Positions 22,815 through 30,700 of a DNA stretch of 47,903 bases are shown here, piece after piece (the stretch's first letter is position 1; each line of letters begins with the position of its first letter). The DNA is taken from the IMG/VR virus record IMGVR_UViG_3300035662_000043, positions 1 through 47,903 of that record; one strand, written 5' to 3'. The notes under the pieces are model-generated. The model did no database searches. It worked only from the letters and a program-made list of their open reading frames with translations, and had not been told where the DNA came from. The DNA is from a virus. Both the position numbers and the translations under genes were made by a program.

Positions 22815-22843
22815 CTTTTAGCTGACACTACAGATAAAATCAA
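22815..22843 (-). promoter_or_regulatory. Leftward promoter of the 219-aa gene
   Basis: -35 TTGATT (22838-22843), 17-bp spacer, -10 TAAAAG (22815-22820) or the nearby GATAAT. It is clearly related to the 21.95 kb promoter (TTGATT, then GTCAGCTAAAAG against ATCAGCTATAAC). Confidence 0.55.
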
Positions 22844-22846
22844 CGT

Positions 22847-22862
22847 TTCAGGATAGGCTGAA
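22847..22862. repeat. Dispersed palindrome, copy 11
   Basis: TTCAGGATAGGCTGAA followed by CCGTT, directly upstream of the -35 box of the 22.83 kb promoter. Confidence 0.65.
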
Positions 22863-22932
22863 CCGTTGGCGTGCGCGCTTGCGCCCGCGCCCTGACCCAC
22901 GCGCGACGACACATAACTGGTTTCAAACGAAC

Positions 22933-22956
22933 AAAAAGAAGGGGGCCGAAGCCCCC
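22933..22956 (-). terminator. Terminator after the 57-aa gene
   Basis: GGGGGC/GCCCCC stem closed on the leftward strand by a TTCG loop, then TTCTTTTTG. The same hairpin core recurs at 23155-23170 and 23482-23497 without the T-run. Confidence 0.8.
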
Positions 22957-22960
22957 TCGA

Positions 22961-23134
22961 TCAGTCGTTGTACATGTTGTCGTACTCATGCACCTTCCGG
23001 CCTTCCTTCCACAGTTCCACATACAGATAGTGGCGCGTGAGCAGATGGAACAGCGAGACAGCGTCAAGATACTTATCGCAGTAGAAGCTGCGGATGATGC
23101 CGTCGGTTTCTTGAATAGCAACTTTGTAGTCCAT
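22961..23134 (-). CDS. Hypothetical 57-aa protein
   Basis: 57 residues: YKVAIQETDGIIRSFYCDKY, then LFHLLTRHYLYVELWKEGRK and an acidic tail. ATG preceded by AAAGGAAATACC in a leader repeat. Last gene before the 22.94 kb terminator. Function unknown. Confidence 0.75.
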   Translation of the reverse strand: MDYKVAIQETDGIIRSFYCDKYLDAVSLFHLLTRHYLYVELWKEGRKVHEYDNMYND

Positions 23135-23138
23135 GGTA

Positions 23139-23170
23139 TTTCCTTTCGAAGTGAGGGGGCCGAAGCCCCC
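23139..23170 (-). repeat. Leader repeat with UUCG hairpin and ribosome-binding site, copy 1
   Basis: Identical over 32 bp to 23466-23497. On the leftward strand it is a GGGGGC-TTCG-GCCCCC hairpin, a short spacer, then CGAAAGGAAA, the Shine-Dalgarno of the next gene. Confidence 0.85.
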
Positions 23171-23176
23171 GGTGGT

Positions 23177-23461
23177 TTAGCGTTGCAGCATGAAGCGGGC
23201 GAGTACTAGCATTGCACCTACACCATTGTTGCCATCCATATCATTAGCAATTAGGTAAGCATCACTATCTATGATGTAGCGTGGCGCCGACCAATACTCT
23301 GGGCCGTCGTCACCGTGCCGTGCTATTACTGAGTCGTTGCAGGTGTACCAATCAAGCAAACCCCTATCACTGTGCATCGAGCCGATGTATTCACAAGCCT
23401 CACAATCGTGAGTCCATTTAGAATGCATAGCCTTTCCTCTCAGAATGCGTGTAGAGCGCAT
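23177..23461 (-). CDS. Hypothetical 94-aa protein
   Basis: The ATG at 23461 follows the leader repeat (AAAGGAAAGACA), as in the next gene, so it is preferred to the in-frame ATG at 23428. The product has TRILRGKAMHSKWTHDCEAC, a C-x2-C pair, DLDWYTCN-like aromatic region, then GDDGPEYWSAPRYI. Possibly a small metal-binding protein; family unknown. Confidence 0.65.
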   Translation of the reverse strand: MRSTRILRGKAMHSKWTHDCEACEYIGSMHSDRGLLDWYTCNDSVIARHGDDGPEYWSAPRYIIDSDAYLIANDMDGNNGVGAMLVLARFMLQR

Positions 23462-23465
23462 TGTC

Positions 23466-23497
23466 TTTCCTTTCGAAGTGAGGGGGCCGAAGCCCCC
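23466..23497 (-). repeat. Leader repeat with UUCG hairpin and ribosome-binding site, copy 2
   Basis: Second identical copy of the 32-bp hairpin plus Shine-Dalgarno leader, between the 76-aa and 94-aa genes. Confidence 0.85.
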
Positions 23498-23502
23498 ATT
23501 AG

Positions 23503-23733
23503 TTAGAAGCGTGCGCCGAGTAAGCGTCCGCGTTTGCCGATCAGTACAGTTGCACCAACCGGGTAGCACTTAGCCCAACCAAGTGCGTCGTCGTAGTCAC
23601 GAGCAAACCGTACTGACTCGATGCTTTCCCACCGCGCGACTACTACGTAGCAGGTTAAGCGATACCACAATGTCCGTATTGGATGGGCATTGAGATTAGC
23701 TTTGGTGAATTTGAATAACAGCTTCTTTGCCAT
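23503..23733 (-). CDS. Hypothetical 76-aa basic protein, first leftward gene
   Basis: 76 residues, basic, with a hydrophobic centre (TLWYRLTCYVVVARW) and SVRFARDYDDALGWAKCYPVG. GAAAGG precedes the ATG. It is the promoter-proximal gene of the leftward arm, hence probably expressed very early. Function unknown. Confidence 0.7.
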   Translation of the reverse strand: MAKKLLFKFTKANLNAHPIRTLWYRLTCYVVVARWESIESVRFARDYDDALGWAKCYPVGATVLIGKRGRLLGARF

Positions 23734-23785
23734 GATGTACCTTTCGGATCAGGTTATACGATACGGGTTCGCATCGCATGATTAT

Positions 23786-23815
23786 CTTATAGCCGACATA
23801 TCCCCCATATGTAAA
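23786..23815 (-). promoter_or_regulatory. Leftward early promoter with inverted repeat
   Basis: -35 TTTACA (23810-23815), 18-bp spacer, -10 TATAAG (23786-23791). An inverted repeat ACATAT-CCCCC-ATATGT (23796-23812) fills the spacer and touches the -35 box, an operator-like placement. Confidence 0.65.
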
Positions 23816-24063
23816 GTTTCCGCCCGCGACCCCACCGTACCGCCACCCCCCAGAATGCGTGCAGGTACCATCGCGCGCCCATACTCTCGGATACGCACAA
23901 ACGACACCACCAAATCCAAATTACTGATCCAAACCCCCCTTTCAATCATCCCCATGACACAGCCCACCCGTCATGTCACAGCCTTCTATCTAACATTTCT
24001 TTCGCCTAAACAAAAAATATTTCACAAAAATTTTCCAAAACTTAGTTGCTAATTTAACAAGCA

Positions 24064-24091
24064 TTTACAACTGAGCAATACCTGCTATATT
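24064..24091 (+). promoter_or_regulatory. Rightward promoter of the late arm
   Basis: -35 TTTACA (24064-24069), 16-bp spacer, extended -10 TGCTATATT (TATATT at 24086-24091), 34 nt before the small terminase start. Confidence 0.65.
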
Positions 24092-24124
24092 CCACGTTAT
24101 TCTGTTAGGCCACAGAAAGCCGAT

Positions 24125-24688
24125 ATGAATACACTTCTACCCGACATCGAGGATGACATTCCTCTCCCAGCCTCAGCTACTGAGGCAATGCCTGACCTCA
24201 CCCCGCAAGAAGAGATTGAGATGCGGGCGCGTACTATTAAGTTAGTCGCTGATCTAAACAACAAATCTATCGAGCCATCGTCTGAGCATATTAATCAGGC
24301 AAGAGAGCTTGCACATCAGATGGTGCATAACCCCGCGCACCGCCCAGACTTTGCTAAGTACCCAAACGAGGTCATGGCTTATCTGGCGGGCATGGTGGCG
24401 CAGAGCAACTGCATGATCGTTGAAGAGCTGTCTGATCTGAAACTATATGTAGTTAACAAGCTAGTCGCTGAAATTGAGAACGCCAAAGACCCCAAAGCGA
24501 GGATTGCGGCGCTATCGAAGCTTGGCGAAGTCGATGGTGTTGATGCGTTTAAGCGTCGTTCTGAAGTAACTCACAAGATAATGAGTATTGAAGAGGTCGA
24601 AAAAGAGCTGCTTGAGACGCTAAATACGTTGGAAGATCAGGTTATCGACGTGGAAGTACGCGAAACGGGGGCGGGACTTGGCACTTGA
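24125..24688 (+). CDS. terS: Terminase small subunit (putative)
   Basis: 187 residues directly upstream of the large terminase and overlapping it by 11 nt. The N-terminus is acidic and the centre helical. The stretch DPKARIAALSKLGEVDGVDA followed by KRRSEVTHKI resembles the oligomerisation region of many phage small terminases. A classic N-terminal HTH is not obvious. The role, choosing the DNA to be packaged and stimulating the large subunit, is assigned mainly by position. Confidence 0.65.
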   Translation: MNTLLPDIEDDIPLPASATEAMPDLTPQEEIEMRARTIKLVADLNNKSIEPSSEHINQARELAHQMVHNPAHRPDFAKYPNEVMAYLAGMVAQSNCMIVEELSDLKLYVVNKLVAEIENAKDPKARIAALSKLGEVDGVDAFKRRSEVTHKIMSIEEVEKELLETLNTLEDQVIDVEVRETGAGLGT

Positions 24689-26204
24689 TGCACTAAGACT
24701 ATCTACCGCAGACATAAATAAGCTGCGTGCTAGGCTTCCCACCATGCCGGAGAAGCAAAAACGGCGTACTGCCGAGCTATTAAAGAAGTACAGAGAAGAA
24801 GTAACCCGCGAAATAGGCAAAGAATCGTTCTTAGACTTCGTAAAACACGTCTATCCGGGCTATAAAGTGGGCCCACACCACTATAGACTGGCAAAAATCT
24901 TCGAAGAAATTGCTTCTGGGGCGAAAAAACGGGTGATTGTGAACATCGCCCCCCGCCACGGCAAGTCAGAACTCATCTCATACCTCGCTCCAGCGTGGTT
25001 TTTGGGCAAATACCCGCAAAAGAAGGTCATTATGGCCTCACATACCGCTGATTTGGCGGTGCAGTTCGGTCGAAGAGTGCGAAACTTGGTTGGATCGGAG
25101 GCATACCGTGACATTTTTCCGCAGATTGAGCTACAGGCGGACTCAAAGAGTGCGTCTAGGTGGGGAACCAATTTCAACGGGGAGTATTTTGCTATCGGTG
25201 TTGGCGGTGCTCTTGCTGGTCGTGGTGCTGACCTATTTATTATTGACGACCCCCATTCTGAGCAAGAGGCAAAACTGGGACGACCCGAAGTGTTTCTACC
25301 AGCGTGGGAATGGTTTCAGTCAGGACCAATCCAGCGACTTATGCCGGGTGGGGCGATTATTGTAGTGATGACCAGATGGAGCAAACTTGATCTCACTGGG
25401 CAAATTATTACGCAGATGGAGCGTAGCGAGGATGTGGATCGCTGGGAAGTGGTGGAGTTCCCGGCAATCGATGAGAACGACCAACCTCTCTGGCCCGAAT
25501 TCTGGCCGCTTGAGGAGCTGCTGGCGAAAAAGGCATCACTGGATATTCGATACTGGAATGCTCAGTACATGCAGCAGCCAACGTCGGAAGAAGGAGCGTT
25601 AATAAAACGTGAGTGGTGGCAGATGTGGGACAAAGACGACCCGCCACACTGTGAATTTACGATCATGAGCTTGGATGCGGCACAAGAAGCCAACAACCGC
25701 TCTGACTACAACGCCTTAACAACGTGGGGCGTGTTTTACAACGAGGAAGTAAACAACTACAACATCATCTTGCTTAACTCTATTAAGAGACGTATGGAGT
25801 ACCCGGAGTTAAAACAGTTGGTGTTGGATGAGTACCGTGAATGGGAACCCGACTCATTCATCGTGGAGAAGAAGTCTTCTGGTTCCGTGTTGTATCAGGA
25901 GATGAGGCGTATGGGTGTGCCGATACAAGAGTTCACACCGGGCAAGGGGCAAGACAAGATTTCTCGCGTTAACGCTGTTTCTTCACTGTTTCACAGTGGT
26001 GTGGTGTGGGCGCCGCACCGACGCTGGGCGATGGAGGTTATTGAAGAGTGTAATGACTTTCCGTCTGGCATAAATGACGACTTGGTGGACTCGACTACGC
26101 TGGCTCTGCTCCGCTTCCGGCAAGGTGGGTTTATACGACTGCATAACGACGAACCTGAAGAAATTCAGCTGTTTAAGTCGAAGAGGCATAGAGGATATTA
26201 CTGA
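24678..26204 (+). CDS. terL: Terminase large subunit
   Basis: 508 residues. ATPase: Walker A-like APRHGKSE (91-98), Walker B LFIIDDPH (Asp190, Asp191), and a coupling-type VVMTRWS. Nuclease: SLDAAQE (Asp333), VEKKSSG (Glu397) and NDDLVDS (Asp467/468, Asp471). It packages DNA into the prohead and cuts it. The start is TTG at 24678; an ATG at codon 23 is the alternative. It overlaps the portal start by one base. Confidence 0.95.
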   Translation: MALDALRLSTADINKLRARLPTMPEKQKRRTAELLKKYREEVTREIGKESFLDFVKHVYPGYKVGPHHYRLAKIFEEIASGAKKRVIVNIAPRHGKSELISYLAPAWFLGKYPQKKVIMASHTADLAVQFGRRVRNLVGSEAYRDIFPQIELQADSKSASRWGTNFNGEYFAIGVGGALAGRGADLFIIDDPHSEQEAKLGRPEVFLPAWEWFQSGPIQRLMPGGAIIVVMTRWSKLDLTGQIITQMERSEDVDRWEVVEFPAIDENDQPLWPEFWPLEELLAKKASLDIRYWNAQYMQQPTSEEGALIKREWWQMWDKDDPPHCEFTIMSLDAAQEANNRSDYNALTTWGVFYNEEVNNYNIILLNSIKRRMEYPELKQLVLDEYREWEPDSFIVEKKSSGSVLYQEMRRMGVPIQEFTPGKGQDKISRVNAVSSLFHSGVVWAPHRRWAMEVIEECNDFPSGINDDLVDSTTLALLRFRQGGFIRLHNDEPEEIQLFKSKRHRGYY

Positions 26205-28681
26205 TGAGCATCGAAAAAGGATTGTATGCAGCCCCGCAGGGGTTAGGGCAGGCCGTGATGGAGCCTGATTTAGAGATTGAGATTGAAGACCCAGAAGCAG
26301 TCAGACTGCGAACTGAAGGCCTAGAGATTGACATTGAGCCGAAAGAAATGGACGACGAGGACTTTGAAGCTAACTTAGCTGAAGAGTTACCTGAGTCAAT
26401 TCTGTCGCAGCTTGCGGGCGATTTGATTGAAGATTATGAAGAGGACGTAGCCAGCCGTAAGGATTGGATACAGACGTACGTTGATGGCCTTGACCTTTTG
26501 GGGATGAAGCTTGAAGAACGGACAGAACCTTGGGCGGGTGCTTGTGGAGTTACACACCCTCTTCTCGCAGAAGCACTCGTCAAATTCCAGTCGGAAACGA
26601 TCATGGAAACTTTCCCGGCTGCTGGGCCGGTTAAGACGAAAATTATCGGTAAAGAGACTCCTGAAAAGAAAGAGGCGTCTGAACGCGTCAGAGACGATAT
26701 GAATTATCGTCTGACAGAAGAAATGCCTGAATATCGCCCTGAACATGAGCGTATGTTGTGGGGTTTGGGCCTGTCAGGTAACGCGTTTAAAAAGGTTTAT
26801 TTTGACCCGTCCTTGGGTCGACAGACTTCAATCTATGTGCCCGCTGAAGACGTAGTTGTACCGTACGGCACATCAAGTCTTAGAACAGCAGAACGTGTCA
26901 CACATGTGATGCGTAAGACTGAGAATGAGATTAGAAAGCTGCAAGTCGATGGGTTCTATCGTGATATTGATTTAGGCGAACCGATAGACACTATTGAAGA
27001 AGTAGAGAAGAAAATCGCAGAGAAGATGGGCTTCCGCGCTACTACGGACAGCCGATACAAGCTTCTTGAGATGCAGGTAGATTTAGACTTGCCGGGGTAT
27101 GAGGATGAGGACGAAGATGGTGAAGAGACAGGCATTAAACTGCCTTACATCATTACTATCGATAAACATAGTCAGAAAATTCTGGCTATTCGCCGTAATT
27201 GGAAGCCTACAGACAAGCTAAAGCATAAGCGTACGCACTTCGTTCACTACGGTTACATCCCCGGCTTTGGCTTCTATTGCTTCGGGTTTATTCACTTAAT
27301 CGGCGCGTACGCGAAGAGCGGTACTTCGATCCTAAGACAGCTCGTAGACGCAGGCACTTTGTCTAACCTGCCGGGCGGTTTGAAAGCCCGTGGGATGCGT
27401 ATTAAAGGCGACGACACGCCGATTTCCCCCGGTGAGTTCCGTGATGTAGACGTACCAAGCGGGGCTATTAAAGACAATATCTTACCGTTGCCATACAAAG
27501 AGCCTAGCGCAGTACTGGCTGGTTTGATGGATAAGATCATTGAAGAAGGCCGACGGTTCGCTAACGCAGCTGAATTGCAAGTGTCTGACATGTCGGCACA
27601 AGCCCCGGTAGGCACCACGCTGGCTATACTTGAGAGAACTCTAAAGATCATGTCTGCTGTGCAGGCACGCATCCACTACTCGATGCACGAGGAGTTTAGG
27701 TTACTCAAGGACATCATCAAAGACTTTACCCCACCAGACTACGACTACGACCCAGTAGACGGTGATCGGAGAGCTAAGCAGAGCGACTACGATCAAGTGG
27801 ATGTGATCCCGGTCAGTGATCCGAACGCTGCGACGATGAGTCAGAAAGTCGTGCAGTATCAGGCGGTACTACAGCTGGCACAAACAGCACCACAGCTCTA
27901 TGACATGCCACTACTACACAGACAGATGTTGGATGTGTTGGGCATTAAGAACTACACCAAGCTTGTACCGATGGAAGACGACACGCGCCCGCGTGATCCG
28001 ATTACTGAGAATCAGAATATCTTGAGAGGCAAGCCTGTTAAAGCGTTTATCTATCAGGACCATCAGGCACATATCGCGGTACACATGGCGGCGATACAAG
28101 ACCCGAAGATTCAAGAAGTAATAGGACAGAACCCACAAGCGCCGATGCTACAAGCAGCAATGATGGCGCATATAACCGAGCATGTGGGGTATGAGTACCG
28201 CAAACAGCTTGAGGCAGCTATGGGCTTTCAGCTTCCGAACTACGAGGCAGATGAAGACATCGAGATTCCGAAAGAGATGGAGCTGCAAATCTCTAAGGCC
28301 GCAGCACAAGCTTCACAACAGCTATTGCAGCAGCATCAGCAAGAGGCTCAACAGAAACAAGCTGAACAGCAGATGCAAGACCCAATCATTCAGATGCAAA
28401 TGCAAGAGTTGCAGATTAAACAGGCTGAAGTCCAGCGGAAGATCGCCAAGGATCAGTCTGATGCAGCTGCACGCATGGCGCAACTGGAGATTGAGAAGCA
28501 ACGTATTGACGCCCAGAAAGAAATCGCTGGGGCAAATATGGCAGTTAAGTATGAGCTAGACAGAGACAAGCTAAACAAACAACAGGAAGCCGAAGGCTTC
28601 AGAGTTGCAGTTGATCTGCACAAACATCGTGAGCAACAGGCGAATAAACCTCCTCCACAGAAAGAGAAAGGTAAGAAATGA
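26204..28681 (+). CDS. Portal protein (P22-like)
   Basis: 825 residues. The N-terminus is acidic. The core (WAGACGVTHPLLAEALVKFQ; a Gly-rich GLGLSGNAFKKVYFDP; VPAEDVVVPYG) matches podovirus portals of the P22 gp1 type. The last 150 residues are a Gln-rich coiled coil, ending in a Lys-rich tail. It forms the dodecameric ring at the head vertex for DNA packaging and tail attachment. Starts and ends with 1-4 nt overlaps. Confidence 0.9.
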   Translation: MSIEKGLYAAPQGLGQAVMEPDLEIEIEDPEAVRLRTEGLEIDIEPKEMDDEDFEANLAEELPESILSQLAGDLIEDYEEDVASRKDWIQTYVDGLDLLGMKLEERTEPWAGACGVTHPLLAEALVKFQSETIMETFPAAGPVKTKIIGKETPEKKEASERVRDDMNYRLTEEMPEYRPEHERMLWGLGLSGNAFKKVYFDPSLGRQTSIYVPAEDVVVPYGTSSLRTAERVTHVMRKTENEIRKLQVDGFYRDIDLGEPIDTIEEVEKKIAEKMGFRATTDSRYKLLEMQVDLDLPGYEDEDEDGEETGIKLPYIITIDKHSQKILAIRRNWKPTDKLKHKRTHFVHYGYIPGFGFYCFGFIHLIGAYAKSGTSILRQLVDAGTLSNLPGGLKARGMRIKGDDTPISPGEFRDVDVPSGAIKDNILPLPYKEPSAVLAGLMDKIIEEGRRFANAAELQVSDMSAQAPVGTTLAILERTLKIMSAVQARIHYSMHEEFRLLKDIIKDFTPPDYDYDPVDGDRRAKQSDYDQVDVIPVSDPNAATMSQKVVQYQAVLQLAQTAPQLYDMPLLHRQMLDVLGIKNYTKLVPMEDDTRPRDPITENQNILRGKPVKAFIYQDHQAHIAVHMAAIQDPKIQEVIGQNPQAPMLQAAMMAHITEHVGYEYRKQLEAAMGFQLPNYEADEDIEIPKEMELQISKAAAQASQQLLQQHQQEAQQKQAEQQMQDPIIQMQMQELQIKQAEVQRKIAKDQSDAAARMAQLEIEKQRIDAQKEIAGANMAVKYELDRDKLNKQQEAEGFRVAVDLHKHREQQANKPPPQKEKGKK

Positions 28682-28866
28682 ATGTCATAGAAGCCATCCT
28701 TAAAGAACTACGTGAGCGTCGGGCACAACTATCTGACGGGCTTGGTAACAGTTCTGCCAAGAGCTTTGAGGAGTACCGGTTTATCTGCGGTGAAATTCGA
28801 GGTCTCACCGCAGTTGAAGCTTACATAATCGACCTCGCAAAACACTTGGAGTATTCAGATGACTGA
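28678..28866 (+). CDS. Small helical protein after the portal
   Basis: 62 residues, helical: IEAILKELRERRAQLSDGLG and EYRFICGEIRGLTAVEAYI. Joined by ATGA to the portal gene and overlapping the next gene by 8 nt. Similar small proteins follow portal genes in many phages; function unknown. Confidence 0.75.
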   Translation: MNVIEAILKELRERRAQLSDGLGNSSAKSFEEYRFICGEIRGLTAVEAYIIDLAKHLEYSDD

Positions 28867-29260
28867 ACTAGCCATCGCTACAGAAAGCGGTGAAGTGTCA
28901 ACACTGCCACAAACCGCAGAAGAGAAGGCAACTCAACTCCCCGACCCGTCGGGGTACCACATATTAGTTGCCATTCCTGAAATAGAAGAGAAGTATGACA
29001 GTGGCCTAATTAAAGCAGGCCAGACCGTACATTACGAGGAAGTCCTTAGCACGGTCTTCTTTGTCGTGAAACTCGGACCAGACTGTTATAAAGACGACAA
29101 GAGATTCCCCGGTGGCCCTTGGTGCAAAGAGGGTGACTTTGTCTTGGCTCGTCCAAACAGCGGCACCAGACTGAAGATTCATGGACGGGAGTTCCGTCTA
29201 ATTAATGATGACTCTGTCGAGGCCGTAGTCCAAGACCCACGCGGTATTTCACGAGCATAA
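28859..29260 (+). CDS. GroES-like co-chaperonin
   Basis: 133 residues. YHILVAIPEIEEKYDSGLI, then VVKLGPDCYKDDK, GPWCKEGDFVLARPNSGTRL and FRLINDDSVEAVV follow the strand order of the GroES fold (its P-x-x-D/R opening, mobile-loop region, G-D-x-V). Longer than bacterial GroES by an N-terminal extension of about 25 residues. Lying between portal and scaffold, it probably helps host GroEL fold the capsid protein. Confidence 0.8.
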   Translation: MTELAIATESGEVSTLPQTAEEKATQLPDPSGYHILVAIPEIEEKYDSGLIKAGQTVHYEEVLSTVFFVVKLGPDCYKDDKRFPGGPWCKEGDFVLARPNSGTRLKIHGREFRLINDDSVEAVVQDPRGISRA

Positions 29261-29270
29261 GGAGACAGAC

Positions 29271-30227
29271 ATGCCTATGGAACAAACTGAGTATAAGTTC
29301 CCCGACGAGCTTGAGAACGAGACTACGACAGCGGAAGCTGAAGATGAGGACGAGCTTCTTGTTGAGATCGAGGACGATACCCCTGAAGAAGACCGTGGTA
29401 AGGAACCACTTCCTGCCGATATTGTTAACTCTTTGGAAAAACCGGAGGATGGCGGGGAGTACCCCGAAGAGGTAGTCAGCCGGTTTAAACAGTATAAGAA
29501 GGCTTGGCACGATGAGCGCCGGGAGAAGGAAGCAGCATTACGGGAACAGGCGGAAGCCCTACGTATTGCCCAAAGCCTTCTTGAGGAGAACAAACTTCTC
29601 AAGACGACCCTGTCTTCTGGAGAGCAAGAGTATATAGCCACTGCCCGGTCAGCAGCCGAGACTGAGGTCGAGGTTGCTAAGCGCAACTACCGGGAGGCGT
29701 ATGACTCCGGCGACGCTGAGAAGTTAGTTGAGGCACAGCAAGCCCTAGTGGATGCGTCCTTAAAGTTGGATCGTACAAAACAATATAAGCCCACTTTACA
29801 AGATACAGAAACTGAGGTACAACTCCCGCAACCTCGGCAGGAACAAAAACCAGCCGACCCGAAATTCGCTGATTGGCAGCGCCGTAACTCCAACTGGTTC
29901 AATAAGGACGAGGAGATGACGGACGCAGCGATGGGACTGCATAAAAAGTTGTTTCGTGAGTACGGCCCTGAATATATTGGTACTGACGACTACTACAAGC
30001 GCATTGACGAGACTATGCGCAGGCGGTTCCCAGAAGCCTTTCCAAATGCTGCTGAGTCACAAAAATCTCAGCAAAAAAGTAAGCCGAGTACCGTCGTAGC
30101 ATCAGCTAAGCGGAGCACGGCTCCGAAACAGGTGAGGCTAACAGCTACACAAGCAGCGTTAGCAAAGAAATTCAAACTGACCCCGGAGCAATACGCCCGC
30201 GAAGTCCTTAAATTACAAGGGAGTTGA
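29271..30227 (+). CDS. Capsid scaffolding-like protein
   Basis: 318 residues. Acidic N-terminus, then a long coiled coil (about residues 75-170, AWHDERREKEAALREQAEAL), a linker, and a basic C-terminus (KQVRLTATQAALAKKFKL) of the type that binds coat protein. Position before the capsid gene, length and composition fit a scaffold. No protease motif seen. Confidence 0.75.
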   Translation: MPMEQTEYKFPDELENETTTAEAEDEDELLVEIEDDTPEEDRGKEPLPADIVNSLEKPEDGGEYPEEVVSRFKQYKKAWHDERREKEAALREQAEALRIAQSLLEENKLLKTTLSSGEQEYIATARSAAETEVEVAKRNYREAYDSGDAEKLVEAQQALVDASLKLDRTKQYKPTLQDTETEVQLPQPRQEQKPADPKFADWQRRNSNWFNKDEEMTDAAMGLHKKLFREYGPEYIGTDDYYKRIDETMRRRFPEAFPNAAESQKSQQKSKPSTVVASAKRSTAPKQVRLTATQAALAKKFKLTPEQYAREVLKLQGS

Positions 30228-30229
30228 TT

Positions 30230-30679
30230 ATGAGCGAGAACCGACTTACTAGAGAATTAGAAGCCCGTGCGCAACAGGAACGCCCTAAGCAGTGGGCTCC
30301 TGCTGAACTACTACCAGAACCTGATAAACAGGCTGGGTTTGCGTATAGGTGGGTACGCGTTGCTACGCTTAACAAAGCTGACCCCAAGAACATCTCCGCT
30401 AAATTGCGAGAAGGTTGGGAACCAGTAAGGATTGAGGAGCAACCTAAATTTAGACTGCTAGTCGACCCTAATAGTCGTTTTAAAGACAACATTGAGGTCG
30501 ATGGGCTACTGTTATGCAAGACGCCTGAAGAGTTTGTGCAACAGCGTAATCAGTATTACGCAAACCAAACCATAGCTCAGACGAATGCGATTGACAGCAG
30601 CTTCATGCGCGAGAACGATGTTCGTATGCCTCTTTTTGCTGAGAGAAAGTCTACGACCACGTTCGGCAAAGGTGGTTAA
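30230..30679 (+). CDS. Hypothetical virion-associated protein
   Basis: 149 residues from the ATG at 30230 (GGGAG 6 nt upstream). Charged helical N-terminus, then YRWVRVATLNKADPKNIS and KLREGWEPVRIEEQP. It lies between scaffold and decoration genes; a head component or assembly factor is likely. Confidence 0.65.
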   Translation: MSENRLTRELEARAQQERPKQWAPAELLPEPDKQAGFAYRWVRVATLNKADPKNISAKLREGWEPVRIEEQPKFRLLVDPNSRFKDNIEVDGLLLCKTPEEFVQQRNQYYANQTIAQTNAIDSSFMRENDVRMPLFAERKSTTTFGKGG

Positions 30680-30700
30680 TCTCAATTTTTGGAGTCAAAC

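Larger units (their letters stand above)
23734..24124. other. Divergent intergenic region between early and late arms
   Basis: 391 bp without a supported gene. It holds the leftward promoter at about 23.8 kb on its left side, a C-rich stretch in the middle, an A/T-rich segment (about 24000-24060) and the rightward promoter near 24.08 kb. Confidence 0.7.

Noticed and set aside
23690-24052. Rightward open frame of about 120 codons across the divergent intergenic region
   Set aside because: It overlaps the start of the leftward gene and the promoter, lacks a Shine-Dalgarno and has no recognisable protein character.
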